Positions 17,901-27,140 of a stretch of 64,000 bases of DNA are shown here, one piece after another. The stretch lies in contig NZ_JASNRC010000015.1 in the NCBI RefSeq assembly GCF_030411995.1, positions 1-64,000 of the forward strand. The letters are read 5' to 3'. Under the pieces are notes generated by a model, which saw nothing but the letters and a program-made list of their open reading frames with translations, was not told the origin of the DNA and did not search any database. Both the position numbers and the translations under genes were made by a program. The number at the start of each line of letters is the position of its first letter. Within the stretch, counting starts at the first letter, position 1. This stretch comes from Massilia sp. YIM B02769. GTDB lineage: Bacteria > Pseudomonadota > Gammaproteobacteria > Burkholderiales > Burkholderiaceae_D.

Positions 17901-19416
17901 ACATCTCCTGGTTGTCGCGGTTCTGTTCTTCCTGCAGCTTGCGCTCGGTGATCTCGATCACGACCGCGTTGATGCCGACCAGTTCGCGCGCCGCGCCGAA
18001 CACCGGGTAATAGCTCGACAGCCAGCTGCGTATCGTGCCAGGCGCCGACGGCAGGGTGCCGCTGGTCTCGATATCGCGCAGCGGCCGCATGGTTTCGCGC
18101 ACGCGGTGGTAGGCCTGCTCGAAGCTGGCGCCGATCTCGCCGAACAGCTCGGGCAGGGTGCGTCCGATGTGGTCGGCGGCCGGCAGGGCGTTGATGGCGG
18201 CCAGGTAGTCGTTGATCATCACGAAACGCAGGTCGCGGTCGAGGAAGCACAGGCCGACCGGCGCGGTGGCGTACACGGTTTCCACGCGTGCGTTCAGGCG
18301 CTCGAGTTCGGCGGTGCGGTCGGCCACCGCCTGTTCCAGGTGGCTGCGGTAGCGCTGCAGCTCGCCCTCCACCTGCTGCAGGGCGTCGCTGACCAGGCCG
18401 ACTTCGCGGATGGTCGGGGGCGGCAGGCGCAGCGGTTCGCCGCGCCCCAGCGCCCCCGCCGGGCCGCTCAGCTGGCGCACCGGACGCGCGATCGAGCCGC
18501 CGATGGCCCAGGCCAGCAGCACGCTCAGGCCGAGCAGGGCCAGCGACAGGGCTACCGTCGCCGGCAGGGTATGGCCGAGCAGGGCGCGCGCGGCGTCCTC
18601 GGGATAGGTGACGGCCACGGTCCAGCCATGGCGGTCGGATTTCGCATACACCGAATACCAGTCCGGCTCGCCGGCCTGGCCGGACAGCGTCACGGCCCCA
18701 TCGGGACTGTCGGCCAGGGCTGCCGCCAGCGCCGCGTTCATGCGCCCGCCGATGTAGCGCGCATGGTCGATGTTGCGCGCCACCACCAGGCCCCCGCTGT
18801 CGAATACCTCGGCCACCCAGCCGGGCGGCAACTGCTGGGCGCCGAGCAGGTCGGCGATGCGGCGCGGGCGGATCTGGGCCGACAGCACGTATGCCACCTT
18901 GCCATTGCGCCAGACCGGCACCTCGGACGAGACCACTTCCGGCTGGCCGACGCCCGGCACGTGCAGGCCGGAGACGACGGCGTCGCCGCGTTCGAGCACC
19001 TTGCGCACCGCCGCCAGGTTGACCGCCGGCGGCCGGGTGACCGCGGGCAGGCGCGTGCTCGTCAGCGGGCGGCCGTCGGGGCCGGACAGCACGAAGGCGG
19101 TGACCGGAAATTCCGGGCGCAGCAGGGCCTGCAGGTGGTCGTGGAAGCCGTCGAGGGTGGCCGGGCCGAGGTTGGGCCAGGCGGCGGCCACGCGCGCCGC
19201 GGCTTCGGCGCTGTCGAGCTCGCGGTCGACGGCGGCGGTAAGGACGCGCGCCACCGTGCCGGCATCGCGCGCGACGTGTTCGCGTTCGCGCTGGCCGGCA
19301 TCGCGCACGAACGCGAGGTAGCCCAGCACGAGCGGCAGGACACTGGCAAGGACGAGGGCGATCAGCTTCGAGCGGATCGAAGGCAGGGTATGGCGGGAAA
19401 ACGGGAACACAAGCAA
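14935..19416 (-). CDS. Hybrid sensor histidine kinase (dCache-HAMP-PASx3-HK-REC-REC-HPt)
   Basis: A 1493-residue membrane sensor. Two transmembrane segments (~18-38 and ~283-305) enclose a ~245-residue periplasmic double-Cache-like domain, which usually binds small ligands. A HAMP-like region and coiled coil follow, then three PAS domains (~370-500, ~505-640, ~650-770), the HisKA box with His788 (NMSHEIRTPLNAIMGLA), an ATPase domain (NLVANAVKF, DTGIGI, GGAGLGLPI), two receiver domains (Asp1069 and Asp1209) and an HPt domain (His1353 in THRLRG). All relay residues are present, so a His-Asp-His-Asp relay to the coupled GGEEF regulator is plausible. Receiver 1 looks diverged (Ala/Leu-rich). Confidence 0.9.
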   Translation of the reverse strand: MLVFPFSRHTLPSIRSKLIALVLASVLPLVLGYLAFVRDAGQREREHVARDAGTVARVLTAAVDRELDSAEAAARVAAAWPNLGPATLDGFHDHLQALLRPEFPVTAFVLSGPDGRPLTSTRLPAVTRPPAVNLAAVRKVLERGDAVVSGLHVPGVGQPEVVSSEVPVWRNGKVAYVLSAQIRPRRIADLLGAQQLPPGWVAEVFDSGGLVVARNIDHARYIGGRMNAALAAALADSPDGAVTLSGQAGEPDWYSVYAKSDRHGWTVAVTYPEDAARALLGHTLPATVALSLALLGLSVLLAWAIGGSIARPVRQLSGPAGALGRGEPLRLPPPTIREVGLVSDALQQVEGELQRYRSHLEQAVADRTAELERLNARVETVYATAPVGLCFLDRDLRFVMINDYLAAINALPAADHIGRTLPELFGEIGASFEQAYHRVRETMRPLRDIETSGTLPSAPGTIRSWLSSYYPVFGAARELVGINAVVIEITERKLQEEQNRDNQEMFRVLFEASGDAQALLAYNANFISANPAAASLFGYDSVEEFVNLSPASASPEFQPNGRRSADVATELMRRALDEGGAQFEWVHRRRDNSNFHADVKLTALDVGGRGIMQVTIRDISARVAADAALRATGAQLRERERFIRTVTDNLPALVSYWDADARLRFANRPCLDWLGCSEEDALGRHAHELIAPEHMACFAPYLDGVLAGRPQRFECELPTPAGQPQRGAIHVWGSYLPDLDADGRVRGAYKLHMNVTDLKRTESRLVLALGQAEQAARAKNEFLGNMSHEIRTPLNAIMGLARVLEEAPLGPRERGHIAHIQNASKSLLALLSDLLDYARIESSELALERVPFRLDAVLQTVAAQLAPAAWNKGLEPVFAVAPGLPEQLLGDPLRLEQVLLNLVANAVKFTDSGEVVLAVELLRQGEACVRLRFAVRDTGIGIAPAVQQHIFEPFAQGDSSISRAYGGAGLGLPIARRLAGLMGGELALDSSAGAGACFHFTLEFGIAEPSLPAGGDALRVLVADDNDSAGAALAAQLAGFGWQAVRAAGGAEALALLRAAPRFDLAFVDAAMPGLDGAALLALAQGDPALALPPAALLAADPDGARRAAQAAGLAQPVVLAKPFTRTALRATVAALRGNADTRALPAPPALSARLAGLRVLVVEDNEVNQEVARQVLLHAGAQVELAANGRSALDLLGRDSAFDAVLMDLQMPVMNGFEATAAIRAMGLAALPVVAMTANAMDEDRLRALDAGMDAHLPKPIDVDALVATLHAVTGRGQATAPALPRQTAAALPPLPPLPGIDLQAALSRFGGNAAAYLAVFERFAATQAGAVDEIRTLAAAGDAAGALQLTHRLRGVAGNLGAAGVAMHALRLEGALRGADEAGVTAGLAALDAAMTGVLAGAGERERVSVAAVPAAAPAPEPVRRDALARLLDLLQNNNMKAITAFEALRPALAGSVEANDMAELANAVGLLRFEQAAWLVRAILEAKGDA

Positions 19417-19550
19417 TCCGGGCTGGCGCGGCGCGGTCTGCCGCTCCCTCGCATGGTAGCCGAGCCGGGCGGCCAGGGCAGCAAAGCTGCCCTCAAATGC
19501 CCATTATCCGCCTAAAATGTAGCCTCTCGGCAACATCGCATGTCAAGAGT

Positions 19551-20768
<1,218 letters not shown>

Positions 20769-20789
20769 ACAATCCTCGGTGGGGTAAGG

Positions 20790-21848
20790 TCAGCGGTTCG
20801 CGAATTGCCAGGCCATTTCGGCCATGGGACGGGCGGCTTTGCCGTTTTGCAGCGCCTGCGCGCTCGACGCCGTGCCGTCGACGTAGCGCTTCATGATCCC
20901 CTGCATGATGCCGGCCAGGCGGAACATGTTGTAGGCAAGGTAAAAATTGAAGTCCTCGGGGCGGATGGTCTTGCCGGTGCGCGCGCAGTAGCGCCGCACG
21001 TATTCCTCGAGGCTGGGGATGCCGAGTGCTTCCAGGTCGAGGCCGGCGATGCCGCGGAACTTGCCTGGCTGGATGTGCCAGGACATGCAGTGGTAAGAGA
21101 AGTCCGCGAGCGGGTGGCCCAGGGTCGAGAGTTCCCAGTCGAGTACGGCGAGGATGCGCGGCTCGGTCGGGTGGAAGATGAGGTTGTCGAGCCTGAAATC
21201 GCCGTGCACGATGGACGTGTCTTCCCCGGGCGGGATGTTTTGCGGCAGCCATTCGATCAGGCGGTCCATGGCCTCGATCGGTTCGGTTACCGAGGCCTGG
21301 TACTGTTTGGTCCAGCGCTCGATCTGGCGCGCGAAATAATTGCCGGGCTTGCCGTAGTCGCCGAGGCCGATGGCGGCGTAATCCACCGTGTGCAGCTGGG
21401 CGATCACGCGGTTCATCTCGTCGTAGATGGCGCCGCGTTCTTCAGGGCGCATGCCGGGCAGCGACTGCTCCCACAGCACCCGGCCCTCGACGCATTCCAT
21501 CAGGAAGAAGGCGCGGCCGATCACGGACTCGTCGGTGCAGAGCACGATCTGGCGCGGCACCGGGAAGCCGGCGCCGTGCAGGGCCTGCATCACGCGGAAC
21601 TCGCGGTCGATGGCGTGGGCGGAAGGCAGCAGTTTCGCGGCCGGGCCGGGCTTGGTGCGCAGCACATATTGTTGGCCACCCGCGCGCAACTTGAAGGTGG
21701 GGTTCGATTGCCCGCCCTTGAATTGCTCGACTTCGAGCGGGCCGGCCGGGAAGTCCGGCGCATGCTGGCGCAGCCAGGCGCCGAGCGCCTCGACATCGAA
21801 CTTCTGGCCCTCGGACACCGGCTTGGTGCCCATCATTTCTTCGTACAC
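20790..21848 (-). CDS. APH-type phosphotransferase, ACAD10/11 N-terminal-like
   Basis: A 352-residue kinase-fold protein. HGDFRLDNLIF (catalytic loop with Asp and Asn) and VLDWELSTLGHPLADF (metal-binding Asp) are the aminoglycoside-phosphotransferase motifs; GGQSNPTFKL near residue 45 resembles the nucleotide-binding loop. In this subfamily the acceptor is thought to be a hydroxyacyl-CoA rather than an antibiotic, as with LvaA in levulinate breakdown. The GTG at 21848 is preferred because GGAGGAG lies well placed; an ATG at 21836 is the alternative. It is followed by the dehydrogenase and preceded by a phosphatase-fold gene on the same strand. Confidence 0.85.
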   Translation of the reverse strand: MYEEMMGTKPVSEGQKFDVEALGAWLRQHAPDFPAGPLEVEQFKGGQSNPTFKLRAGGQQYVLRTKPGPAAKLLPSAHAIDREFRVMQALHGAGFPVPRQIVLCTDESVIGRAFFLMECVEGRVLWEQSLPGMRPEERGAIYDEMNRVIAQLHTVDYAAIGLGDYGKPGNYFARQIERWTKQYQASVTEPIEAMDRLIEWLPQNIPPGEDTSIVHGDFRLDNLIFHPTEPRILAVLDWELSTLGHPLADFSYHCMSWHIQPGKFRGIAGLDLEALGIPSLEEYVRRYCARTGKTIRPEDFNFYLAYNMFRLAGIMQGIMKRYVDGTASSAQALQNGKAARPMAEMAWQFANR

Positions 21849-21878
21849 TGGCGTCTCCTCCTGTGTTGTTGTCGGATG

Positions 21879-21907
21879 ATTCTAGCCGATGAACTGCACG
21901 ATCGTGC
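21879..21907 (-). promoter_or_regulatory. Candidate promoter with a 12-bp palindromic operator
   Basis: On the minus strand TAGAAT (21879-21884) is a good -10 about 30 bases before the kinase start. The perfect palindrome GCACGATCGTGC (21896-21907) covers the -35 and spacer positions. The -35 itself (GCACGA) is poor, so an activator or repressor binding the palindrome is plausible. The upstream flank is unusually A/T-rich. Confidence 0.45.
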
Positions 21908-21956
21908 TATTTGTTTTTGTTATTTTTTTACGTGTTTTGCCTGGCGAACCGGATGC

Positions 21957-22661
21957 TCAGCGCGAGCGGCTGTATTGCGTGAACAGCTGTTCCATCGTGG
22001 TCAGGCGTGAACCGAGTTGGAGCGGGGCGGGCGGCACATGGTTCACGAAGCGCACCACCCAGTCGGCGTTGTCCTGGCCCACGTCAAGCGCGTTGATGCA
22101 GCCGGCCGTTTGCGCCAGGCCGCCGAGGAACAGGCGCTGGCCGGTGAGGGCGAGCGAGAGGATGGCGCAGTTGACGCCGCCGTGCAGGACCAGCAGCACG
22201 GTGTCCCAGCTTCCGTCGTCGCGCAGTTTCTGGATGGCGGGGTGGACGCGGTCCATCATGTCGCCGACCGATTCTCCGCCGAGGAAGCGCTGTTCCGGCT
22301 TGACCACGCCCTCGAAGACGCCGGTGAAGGCGCGTTTCAGTTCGGCACTGGGAATGGTGGAGAGGCGGCCGCCCTTGATTTCGTGGAGCTCGGGCCAGAC
22401 GTCGAGCGCGATGTCTTGTCCGGTGACGGCCAGCACGCGCTGCGCCGTTTCCACGGTGCGCGGCAGGCCGGAGACAATCACGCGGTCGAAGCGCACCCCG
22501 GCCGCGGCGAAGGCGGCGCCGGCGGCATCGGCCTGGGAACGGCCTTCGTCGTTGAGGGGAACCTGTTCGGGTAATACCGGTTTGCCGGCGGCGTCGAAGT
22601 AGGTGACGCTGCCGTGGCGCATCAGGAAAATACGGCGGCGGGCGTTGGTGGGTTCTGGCAT
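21957..22661 (-). CDS. Histidine phosphatase (phosphoglycerate-mutase-like) family protein
   Basis: A 234-residue branch-1 histidine phosphatase. LMRHGSVTYF carries the nucleophilic His in the RHG motif, VSGLPRTVETAQ has the conserved Arg, and LLVLHGGVNCAIL has the second His (usual HGG). Start choice: of two nearby ATGs, the one at 22661 has GAGG six bases upstream. It precedes the APH-type kinase by 108 bases on the same strand, which raises the possibility that it acts on the same phosphorylated intermediate or clears dead-end products; that is inference. Homologous fold members also act as cobalamin or sugar-phosphate phosphatases. Confidence 0.75.
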   Translation of the reverse strand: MPEPTNARRRIFLMRHGSVTYFDAAGKPVLPEQVPLNDEGRSQADAAGAAFAAAGVRFDRVIVSGLPRTVETAQRVLAVTGQDIALDVWPELHEIKGGRLSTIPSAELKRAFTGVFEGVVKPEQRFLGGESVGDMMDRVHPAIQKLRDDGSWDTVLLVLHGGVNCAILSLALTGQRLFLGGLAQTAGCINALDVGQDNADWVVRFVNHVPPAPLQLGSRLTTMEQLFTQYSRSR

Positions 22662-22719
22662 CTGCATCCTCGAAAAATTGGATCGGAACCGATAGGCGTG
22701 GGCTGGCGTTGGCTGCGCC

Positions 22720-22905
22720 CGTACGGTGGGCACTCCGTGCCCACGCGGTTACGTGCTCGTGCGTGCACCGCTGGCCGTCACGACTCGCTAGCGAACCTTA
22801 AGCCTGGACACGGCATCGTCCGTTGCATGCGTTTCGAGCGATGCCTCGCGGCAGCGGACTGGCGGAAACGTGCGTACCGCGTGGGCACGGCGTGCCCACC
22901 GTACG
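22720..22905. repeat. REPIN-like inverted doublet of the GGTGGGCAC palindrome
   Basis: Two copies of one ~30-bp palindromic unit face each other across ~120 bases. Unit 1 (22720-22750) has core GTGGGCAC-N3-GTGCCCAC at 22726-22744. Unit 2 has the same core at 22881-22899 in opposite orientation. Taken as arms, they match at nearly every position over about 28 bases, with one mismatch. The interior is not shared with the other doublets. This element fills much of the 416-base gap between the phosphatase and mshE; the remainder holds a TAGAAT box at 23037-23042, a possible mshE -10. Confidence 0.8.
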
Positions 22906-23077
22906 AAGACGCGGCAGGCAAGATCATCCGGCCCGGCATCATCATCTCTTGCTTATCTTACACGCATCAAACCGCCGAGCGAGGCATCCGGGCCACAGAA
23001 ATAAATTCCATCGGTAAATATTGTCCGGTTCTGCCTTAGAATAACTCCCCATTTCCAGATCAATCGCAAGGGGTGAC

Positions 23078-24781
23078 ATGGCAAGGCCGGAAAAGATTCG
23101 ACTCGGTGAAGTGCTGATCCAGCAGAAGCTGTTGTCGGAAGAGCAGTTGAACCAGGCGCTGGCCGACCAGAAGCGCACCGGACGCAAGCTGGGCCGGGTG
23201 TTCGTCGAGAACGGCTTCGTGACCGAGGAGCAGATCTCGGGCGCGCTGGCGCGCCAGCTGGACATCCCCTACATCAACCTGAAGTTCTACAACATCAGCG
23301 ACCAGCTGGTGCGCCTGCTGCCGGAAACGGCCGCGCGCCGCTTCCGTGCGCTGGTGCTGGAAGACCGCCCGAACACCGTGCTGGTCGGCGTGTCCGACCC
23401 GACCGACCTGTTCGCCTACGACGAGATCGCACGCCTGCTCAAAAAAGGCGTCGAGCTGGCCGTGGTCAACGAGACCGAGGTCCTGCACACGATCGACCGC
23501 ATCTACCGCCGCACCGGCGAGATCAGCGACTTCGCGCGCGAGGTCGAGGCCGACGTGGCCGACACCTTCGTCGACTTCGGCGCCATGACCGCGAATACCG
23601 GCCTGGAAGAAGCGCCGGTCGTGAAACTGCTGCAATCGGTGTTCGACGACGCCGCCCAGGTGCGCGCTTCCGACATCCATATCGAGCCGCAGGACGGGCG
23701 CCTGCAGATCCGCTTCCGCATCGACGGCGTGCTGCACCTGCAGACCGAGGCCGACCTGCGCGTCGCCACGCCGCTGGCGCTGCGCCTGAAGCTGATGGCC
23801 GACCTGGATATTTCGGAAAAGCGCCTGCCGCAGGACGGCCGCTTTGCCGTGAAGGTGAAGAACCAGCGCATCGACGTGCGTATCTCGACCATGCCGACCC
23901 AGTACGGCGAATCGGTGGTCATGCGTTTGCTGAACCAGGCCGGGAATACCCTGCGCCTGGAATCGATCGGCATGCCGCGCAAGATGCTGGAGCGTTTCCG
24001 CGCCATCGTCCAGCGCCCGAACGGCCTGGTGCTGGTGACCGGCCCCACGGGTAGCGGCAAGACCACCACCCTGTACAGCGCGCTGGCCGAGCTCAACTCC
24101 GTCGAGAAGAAGCTGATCACGGTCGAAGACCCGGTCGAATACCGGCTGCAGGGCATCAACCAGGTGCAGGTGAACGAGAAGATCGAACTGAGCTTCGCGC
24201 GCGTGCTGCGCTCGGCGCTGCGTCAAGACCCGGACATCGTGCTGGTCGGCGAGATGCGCGACCAGGAAACCGCCCAGATCGGCCTGCGCGCCGCGATGAC
24301 CGGTCACTTGGTCCTCTCCACGCTGCACACCAACGACGCCGCCTCGACCCCGCTGCGCCTGATGGACATGGGCGTGCCGCGCTACATGGTGGGCGGCTCG
24401 CTGCAGGCCGTGCTGGCCCAGCGCCTGGTGCGCGTGATCTGCGAAAGCTGCAGCACCCCATACGCACCGACGCCGGCCGAGCGCACCTGGCTGCGCCCGG
24501 AACTCGGCGACTTCGCCGAGCAGGCCCAGTTCTTCCACGGCAAAGGCTGCCCGCACTGCAACGGCACCGGCTACCGGGGGCGCACCGGCGTGTATGAGCT
24601 GCTGGAGATGACGCGCGCCGTGACCGACGCCGCGAATCACCCGGATCCGGCACACTTCCTGAAGGTGGCGCACGGCGAGATGGCCGGCGAAACCCTGCGC
24701 CGCCACGGCGTGCAGCTGGCGGTGCAGGGCCGCACGACGATTGCCGAGGCGATGCGCATCAGTAACCAGCTGGAGGATTGA
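23078..24781 (+). CDS. mshE: MSHA biogenesis ATPase MshE
   Basis: A 567-residue GspE/PilB-type extension ATPase that powers pilus assembly at the inner membrane. The N-terminal T2SSE_N domain (RLGEVLIQQKLLSEEQLNQAL) binds c-di-GMP in Vibrio MshE, and RLGEVLI with the following L-rich repeat keeps that form. The Walker A motif GPTGSGKTT is at ~322-330, followed by Asp and His boxes and VGEMRDQETA. C455/C458 and C491/C494 form the zinc-binding CxxC pairs. First gene of the locus; mshG begins one base after its stop. With a diguanylate cyclase nearby, c-di-GMP control of this pilus is a reasonable inference. Confidence 0.93.
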   Translation: MARPEKIRLGEVLIQQKLLSEEQLNQALADQKRTGRKLGRVFVENGFVTEEQISGALARQLDIPYINLKFYNISDQLVRLLPETAARRFRALVLEDRPNTVLVGVSDPTDLFAYDEIARLLKKGVELAVVNETEVLHTIDRIYRRTGEISDFAREVEADVADTFVDFGAMTANTGLEEAPVVKLLQSVFDDAAQVRASDIHIEPQDGRLQIRFRIDGVLHLQTEADLRVATPLALRLKLMADLDISEKRLPQDGRFAVKVKNQRIDVRISTMPTQYGESVVMRLLNQAGNTLRLESIGMPRKMLERFRAIVQRPNGLVLVTGPTGSGKTTTLYSALAELNSVEKKLITVEDPVEYRLQGINQVQVNEKIELSFARVLRSALRQDPDIVLVGEMRDQETAQIGLRAAMTGHLVLSTLHTNDAASTPLRLMDMGVPRYMVGGSLQAVLAQRLVRVICESCSTPYAPTPAERTWLRPELGDFAEQAQFFHGKGCPHCNGTGYRGRTGVYELLEMTRAVTDAANHPDPAHFLKVAHGEMAGETLRRHGVQLAVQGRTTIAEAMRISNQLED

Positions 24782-24782
24782 G

Positions 24783-26024
24783 TTGCCGTTCTATGCCTAC
24801 AAGGGCCGCAATACGCGCGGCGAACTGATGCAGGGCGTGCTGGAAGCGGCGGACAGCGGGGCGGTTGCCGACCAGTTGTTCGGCACCGGCGTCACGCCGG
24901 TCGAGATCGTCGTCACGACGAGAAAGGCCACCAGCAACAGCGGCGCGCCCACCACCTTGTGGGGACGGCTGCGCGAAAAGCCGGTGCGCTCGATGGATGT
25001 GCAGCTGTTCAGCCGCCAGATGCACACGCTGCTGAAGTCCGGCGTGCCGATCATGCGCGGCCTCGGCGGCCTGCAGGAATCGGCCACCAGCCCGGCCTTC
25101 GGGCGCGTGATCAAGGATTTGCGCGAGTCGCTCGACTCGGGCCGCGAACTGTCCGCCGCCATGCGGCGCCATCCGGAAGCGTTTTCCACCTTCTACCTGT
25201 CGATGGTGCGCGTGGGCGAGATGACCGGGCGCCTGGAAGAAGTCTTCCTGCGCCTGTTCGACCACCTCGAATTCGACCGCGACATGAAGGACCGCGTGAA
25301 GGCGGCGCTGCGCTATCCGAGCTTCGTGGTGCTGGCGATGGTGATCGCCATGGTCATCGTGAACGTGTTCGTGATCCCGGCCTTTGCCAAGGTGTTCGAG
25401 AGCCTGCACACCGAGCTGCCGCTGATGACGCGCATCCTGATGACGACCTCGCGCTTCACGCTCGACTACTGGCCGCTGATGCTGGCGCTGGCCATCGGCG
25501 GCTTCTTCGGCTTCCGCTCCTGGGTCGGCAGCGAAAAGGGCCGCTACAACTGGGACCGCTACAAGCTGCGCCTGCCGATCGCCGGCAAGATCATCCACAA
25601 GTCGACGATGTCGCGCTTCGCGCGCAGCTTCTCGCTGTCGATGCGCTCGGGCGTGCCGGTGGTGCAGGCCCTGACCGTGGTGTCGCAGACCGCCGACAAC
25701 GCCTACCTGGCCGCACGCATCGAGCAGATGCGCGACGGCGTGGAGCGCGGCGAGAGCATCCTGCGCACCTCTACGGCCGCCAACGTGTTCACGCCCATCG
25801 TGCTGCAGATGATCGCCGTGGGCGAGGAGACCGGTTCGCTCGACGACTTGATGGACGAAATCGCGCTGATGTACGAGCGCGAAGTCGACTACGAGCTGAA
25901 GACCCTGTCGGCCCAGATCGAGCCGATCCTGATCACCTTCCTCGGCGTGATGGTGCTGATCATGGCGCTCGGTATCTTCCTGCCGATCTGGGACCTGGGG
26001 CAGGCGGCCCTGCACCGGCAATGA
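24783..26024 (+). CDS. mshG: MSHA biogenesis inner-membrane platform protein MshG
   Basis: A 413-residue GspF/PilC-family platform protein. The start is TTG at 24783, set by GGAGG eight bases upstream and by the family N-terminus MPFYAYKGRN. Two homologous GspF domains (~70-195 and ~275-400) carry the FSRQMHTLLKSGVPI and FARSFSLSMRSGVPV signatures, and three membrane segments follow the usual pattern. It anchors the ATPase MshE and the growing pilus base. Its stop overlaps the mshF start by four bases. Confidence 0.92.
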   Translation: MPFYAYKGRNTRGELMQGVLEAADSGAVADQLFGTGVTPVEIVVTTRKATSNSGAPTTLWGRLREKPVRSMDVQLFSRQMHTLLKSGVPIMRGLGGLQESATSPAFGRVIKDLRESLDSGRELSAAMRRHPEAFSTFYLSMVRVGEMTGRLEEVFLRLFDHLEFDRDMKDRVKAALRYPSFVVLAMVIAMVIVNVFVIPAFAKVFESLHTELPLMTRILMTTSRFTLDYWPLMLALAIGGFFGFRSWVGSEKGRYNWDRYKLRLPIAGKIIHKSTMSRFARSFSLSMRSGVPVVQALTVVSQTADNAYLAARIEQMRDGVERGESILRTSTAANVFTPIVLQMIAVGEETGSLDDLMDEIALMYEREVDYELKTLSAQIEPILITFLGVMVLIMALGIFLPIWDLGQAALHRQ

Positions 26025-26551
26025 CCGGCGCGCCGCTACGCCGGGCGCGCGGCTTCGCCCTGTTCGAACTGGCCGTTGCCGCCGTCGTATTCGTGCTGGT
26101 AACCGGCGTGTTGCTGAAAAGCCTCGTTCCCTACGCCGGCGAATCGGAGTACGTTGCAGCGAAACAACTCATCAGTTCGCTGCGAACGGCGCTGGCGGTG
26201 CGCTCGGCGCATGCCATCGGGCAGGGCGGACAGGGTGCTTTATTGGCGGTTGCACAAGAGAACCCCATGGTTTGGTTGGCGGAACGACCAAAAAACTACC
26301 TCGGTGAATATTATTCTCCCAACGAAACCGAACTTCCGAGGGGGAATTGGTACTTCGATAAGGCCAATCTGACCCTGGTTTACCTGTCGGCTTCATCAAA
26401 AAGTTTTTCTGCCGAAACACCGAAATTTCTCAGGTTCAAGGTAGAATTGCTTCGCGTGCCCAATCCGGTTAAATCAGAACCACGGAGCGAGGTCACCGAA
26501 GGCCTTGCGCTGGTGGAAATCGACAACCAGCCGGTCGCTAAAACCAACTGA
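26021..26551 (+). CDS. mshF: MshF-like protein with a prepilin-type N-terminus
   Basis: A 176-residue protein assigned by position between mshG and mshA. RRARGFALFELAVAAVVFV shows Gly at -1, Phe at +1 and Glu at +5, the signature of type IV prepilins and pseudopilins, then a hydrophobic helix. The remainder has no recognised domain. Base composition falls clearly below its neighbours from about 26200 to 26540, with codons such as TCA, AAA and TTT uncommon here, suggesting a rapidly evolving or transferred segment. Translationally coupled to mshG (ATGA overlap). Confidence 0.65.
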   Translation: MTGAPLRRARGFALFELAVAAVVFVLVTGVLLKSLVPYAGESEYVAAKQLISSLRTALAVRSAHAIGQGGQGALLAVAQENPMVWLAERPKNYLGEYYSPNETELPRGNWYFDKANLTLVYLSASSKSFSAETPKFLRFKVELLRVPNPVKSEPRSEVTEGLALVEIDNQPVAKTN

Positions 26552-26592
26552 GCGGCTTGCCCCGCATCTTTTTTAACATCGGAGAAAACGGA

Positions 26593-27126
26593 ATGAACAA
26601 GAGCATCAAATCGGCCCAAGGCGGCTTCACCCTGATCGAACTGATCGTCGTGATCGTCATCCTTGGCATCCTGGCCGCGACCGCACTGCCACGCTTCACC
26701 AACCTGAGCGGCGATGCACGTGTTGCCAGCCTGAACGCCGCACGTGGTGCCCTGAGCGCGACCGCCGCCATGACCCACGGTCGCTTCCTGGTGACCCCGG
26801 CCGCTACCCAGAGCGTCGAAGGCGTCACCGTGCAGATGAACATGAATTCGGGCTACCCGGCAATCGTCGACGCCGCCGGTGCCGACGCTTCGCGCGTGCT
26901 GATGCAAGCTGCCGGCCTGGCCGACGACTATACCGTGGTGCTGGCTGGCGCCGCTACCGCGACTCGTCCGGTGATCGCCGCAGGTTCGATCGGCATCGTC
27001 CCGAACAACATCAAAGACACCGCCACCTCGGTCAAGTGCTTCCTGGTCTACACGCCGGCAACCGCCGCAAATACGGTCCCGACCATCGCGCTGGGCACCG
27101 ACACCAAAGCCGAGAACTGCCAGTAA
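26593..27126 (+). CDS. mshA: Major MSHA-type pilin MshA
   Basis: A 177-residue type IVb-like pilin. The short leader MNKSIKSAQGG ends in Gly and is followed by FTLIELIVVIVILGILAA, the canonical cleavage site and assembly helix with Glu at +5. Two cysteines near the end (KCFLVY and ENCQ) probably form the C-terminal disulfide loop. GGAGAAAACGGA supplies the ribosome site; an upstream in-frame ATG at 26557 is rejected because it would lengthen the leader. Only one pilin of this type is present: no separate mshB. Confidence 0.88.
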   Translation: MNKSIKSAQGGFTLIELIVVIVILGILAATALPRFTNLSGDARVASLNAARGALSATAAMTHGRFLVTPAATQSVEGVTVQMNMNSGYPAIVDAAGADASRVLMQAAGLADDYTVVLAGAATATRPVIAAGSIGIVPNNIKDTATSVKCFLVYTPATAANTVPTIALGTDTKAENCQ

Positions 27127-27140
27127 TCTGACAGGGCAAC

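Noticed and set aside
14938..18250. A 1411-codon open frame on the minus strand running through the kinase gene into the GGEEF gene
   Set aside because: Upstream of 14938 its translation is Arg/Pro/Gly low complexity with no domain, while the overlapping frame gives a full hybrid kinase. Only the part from 14938 is real.
14794..19515. A 1573-codon plus-strand frame opposite the kinase
   Set aside because: It is an antisense GC shadow: no ribosome site, His/Gln/Arg-rich translation, no recognisable domain.
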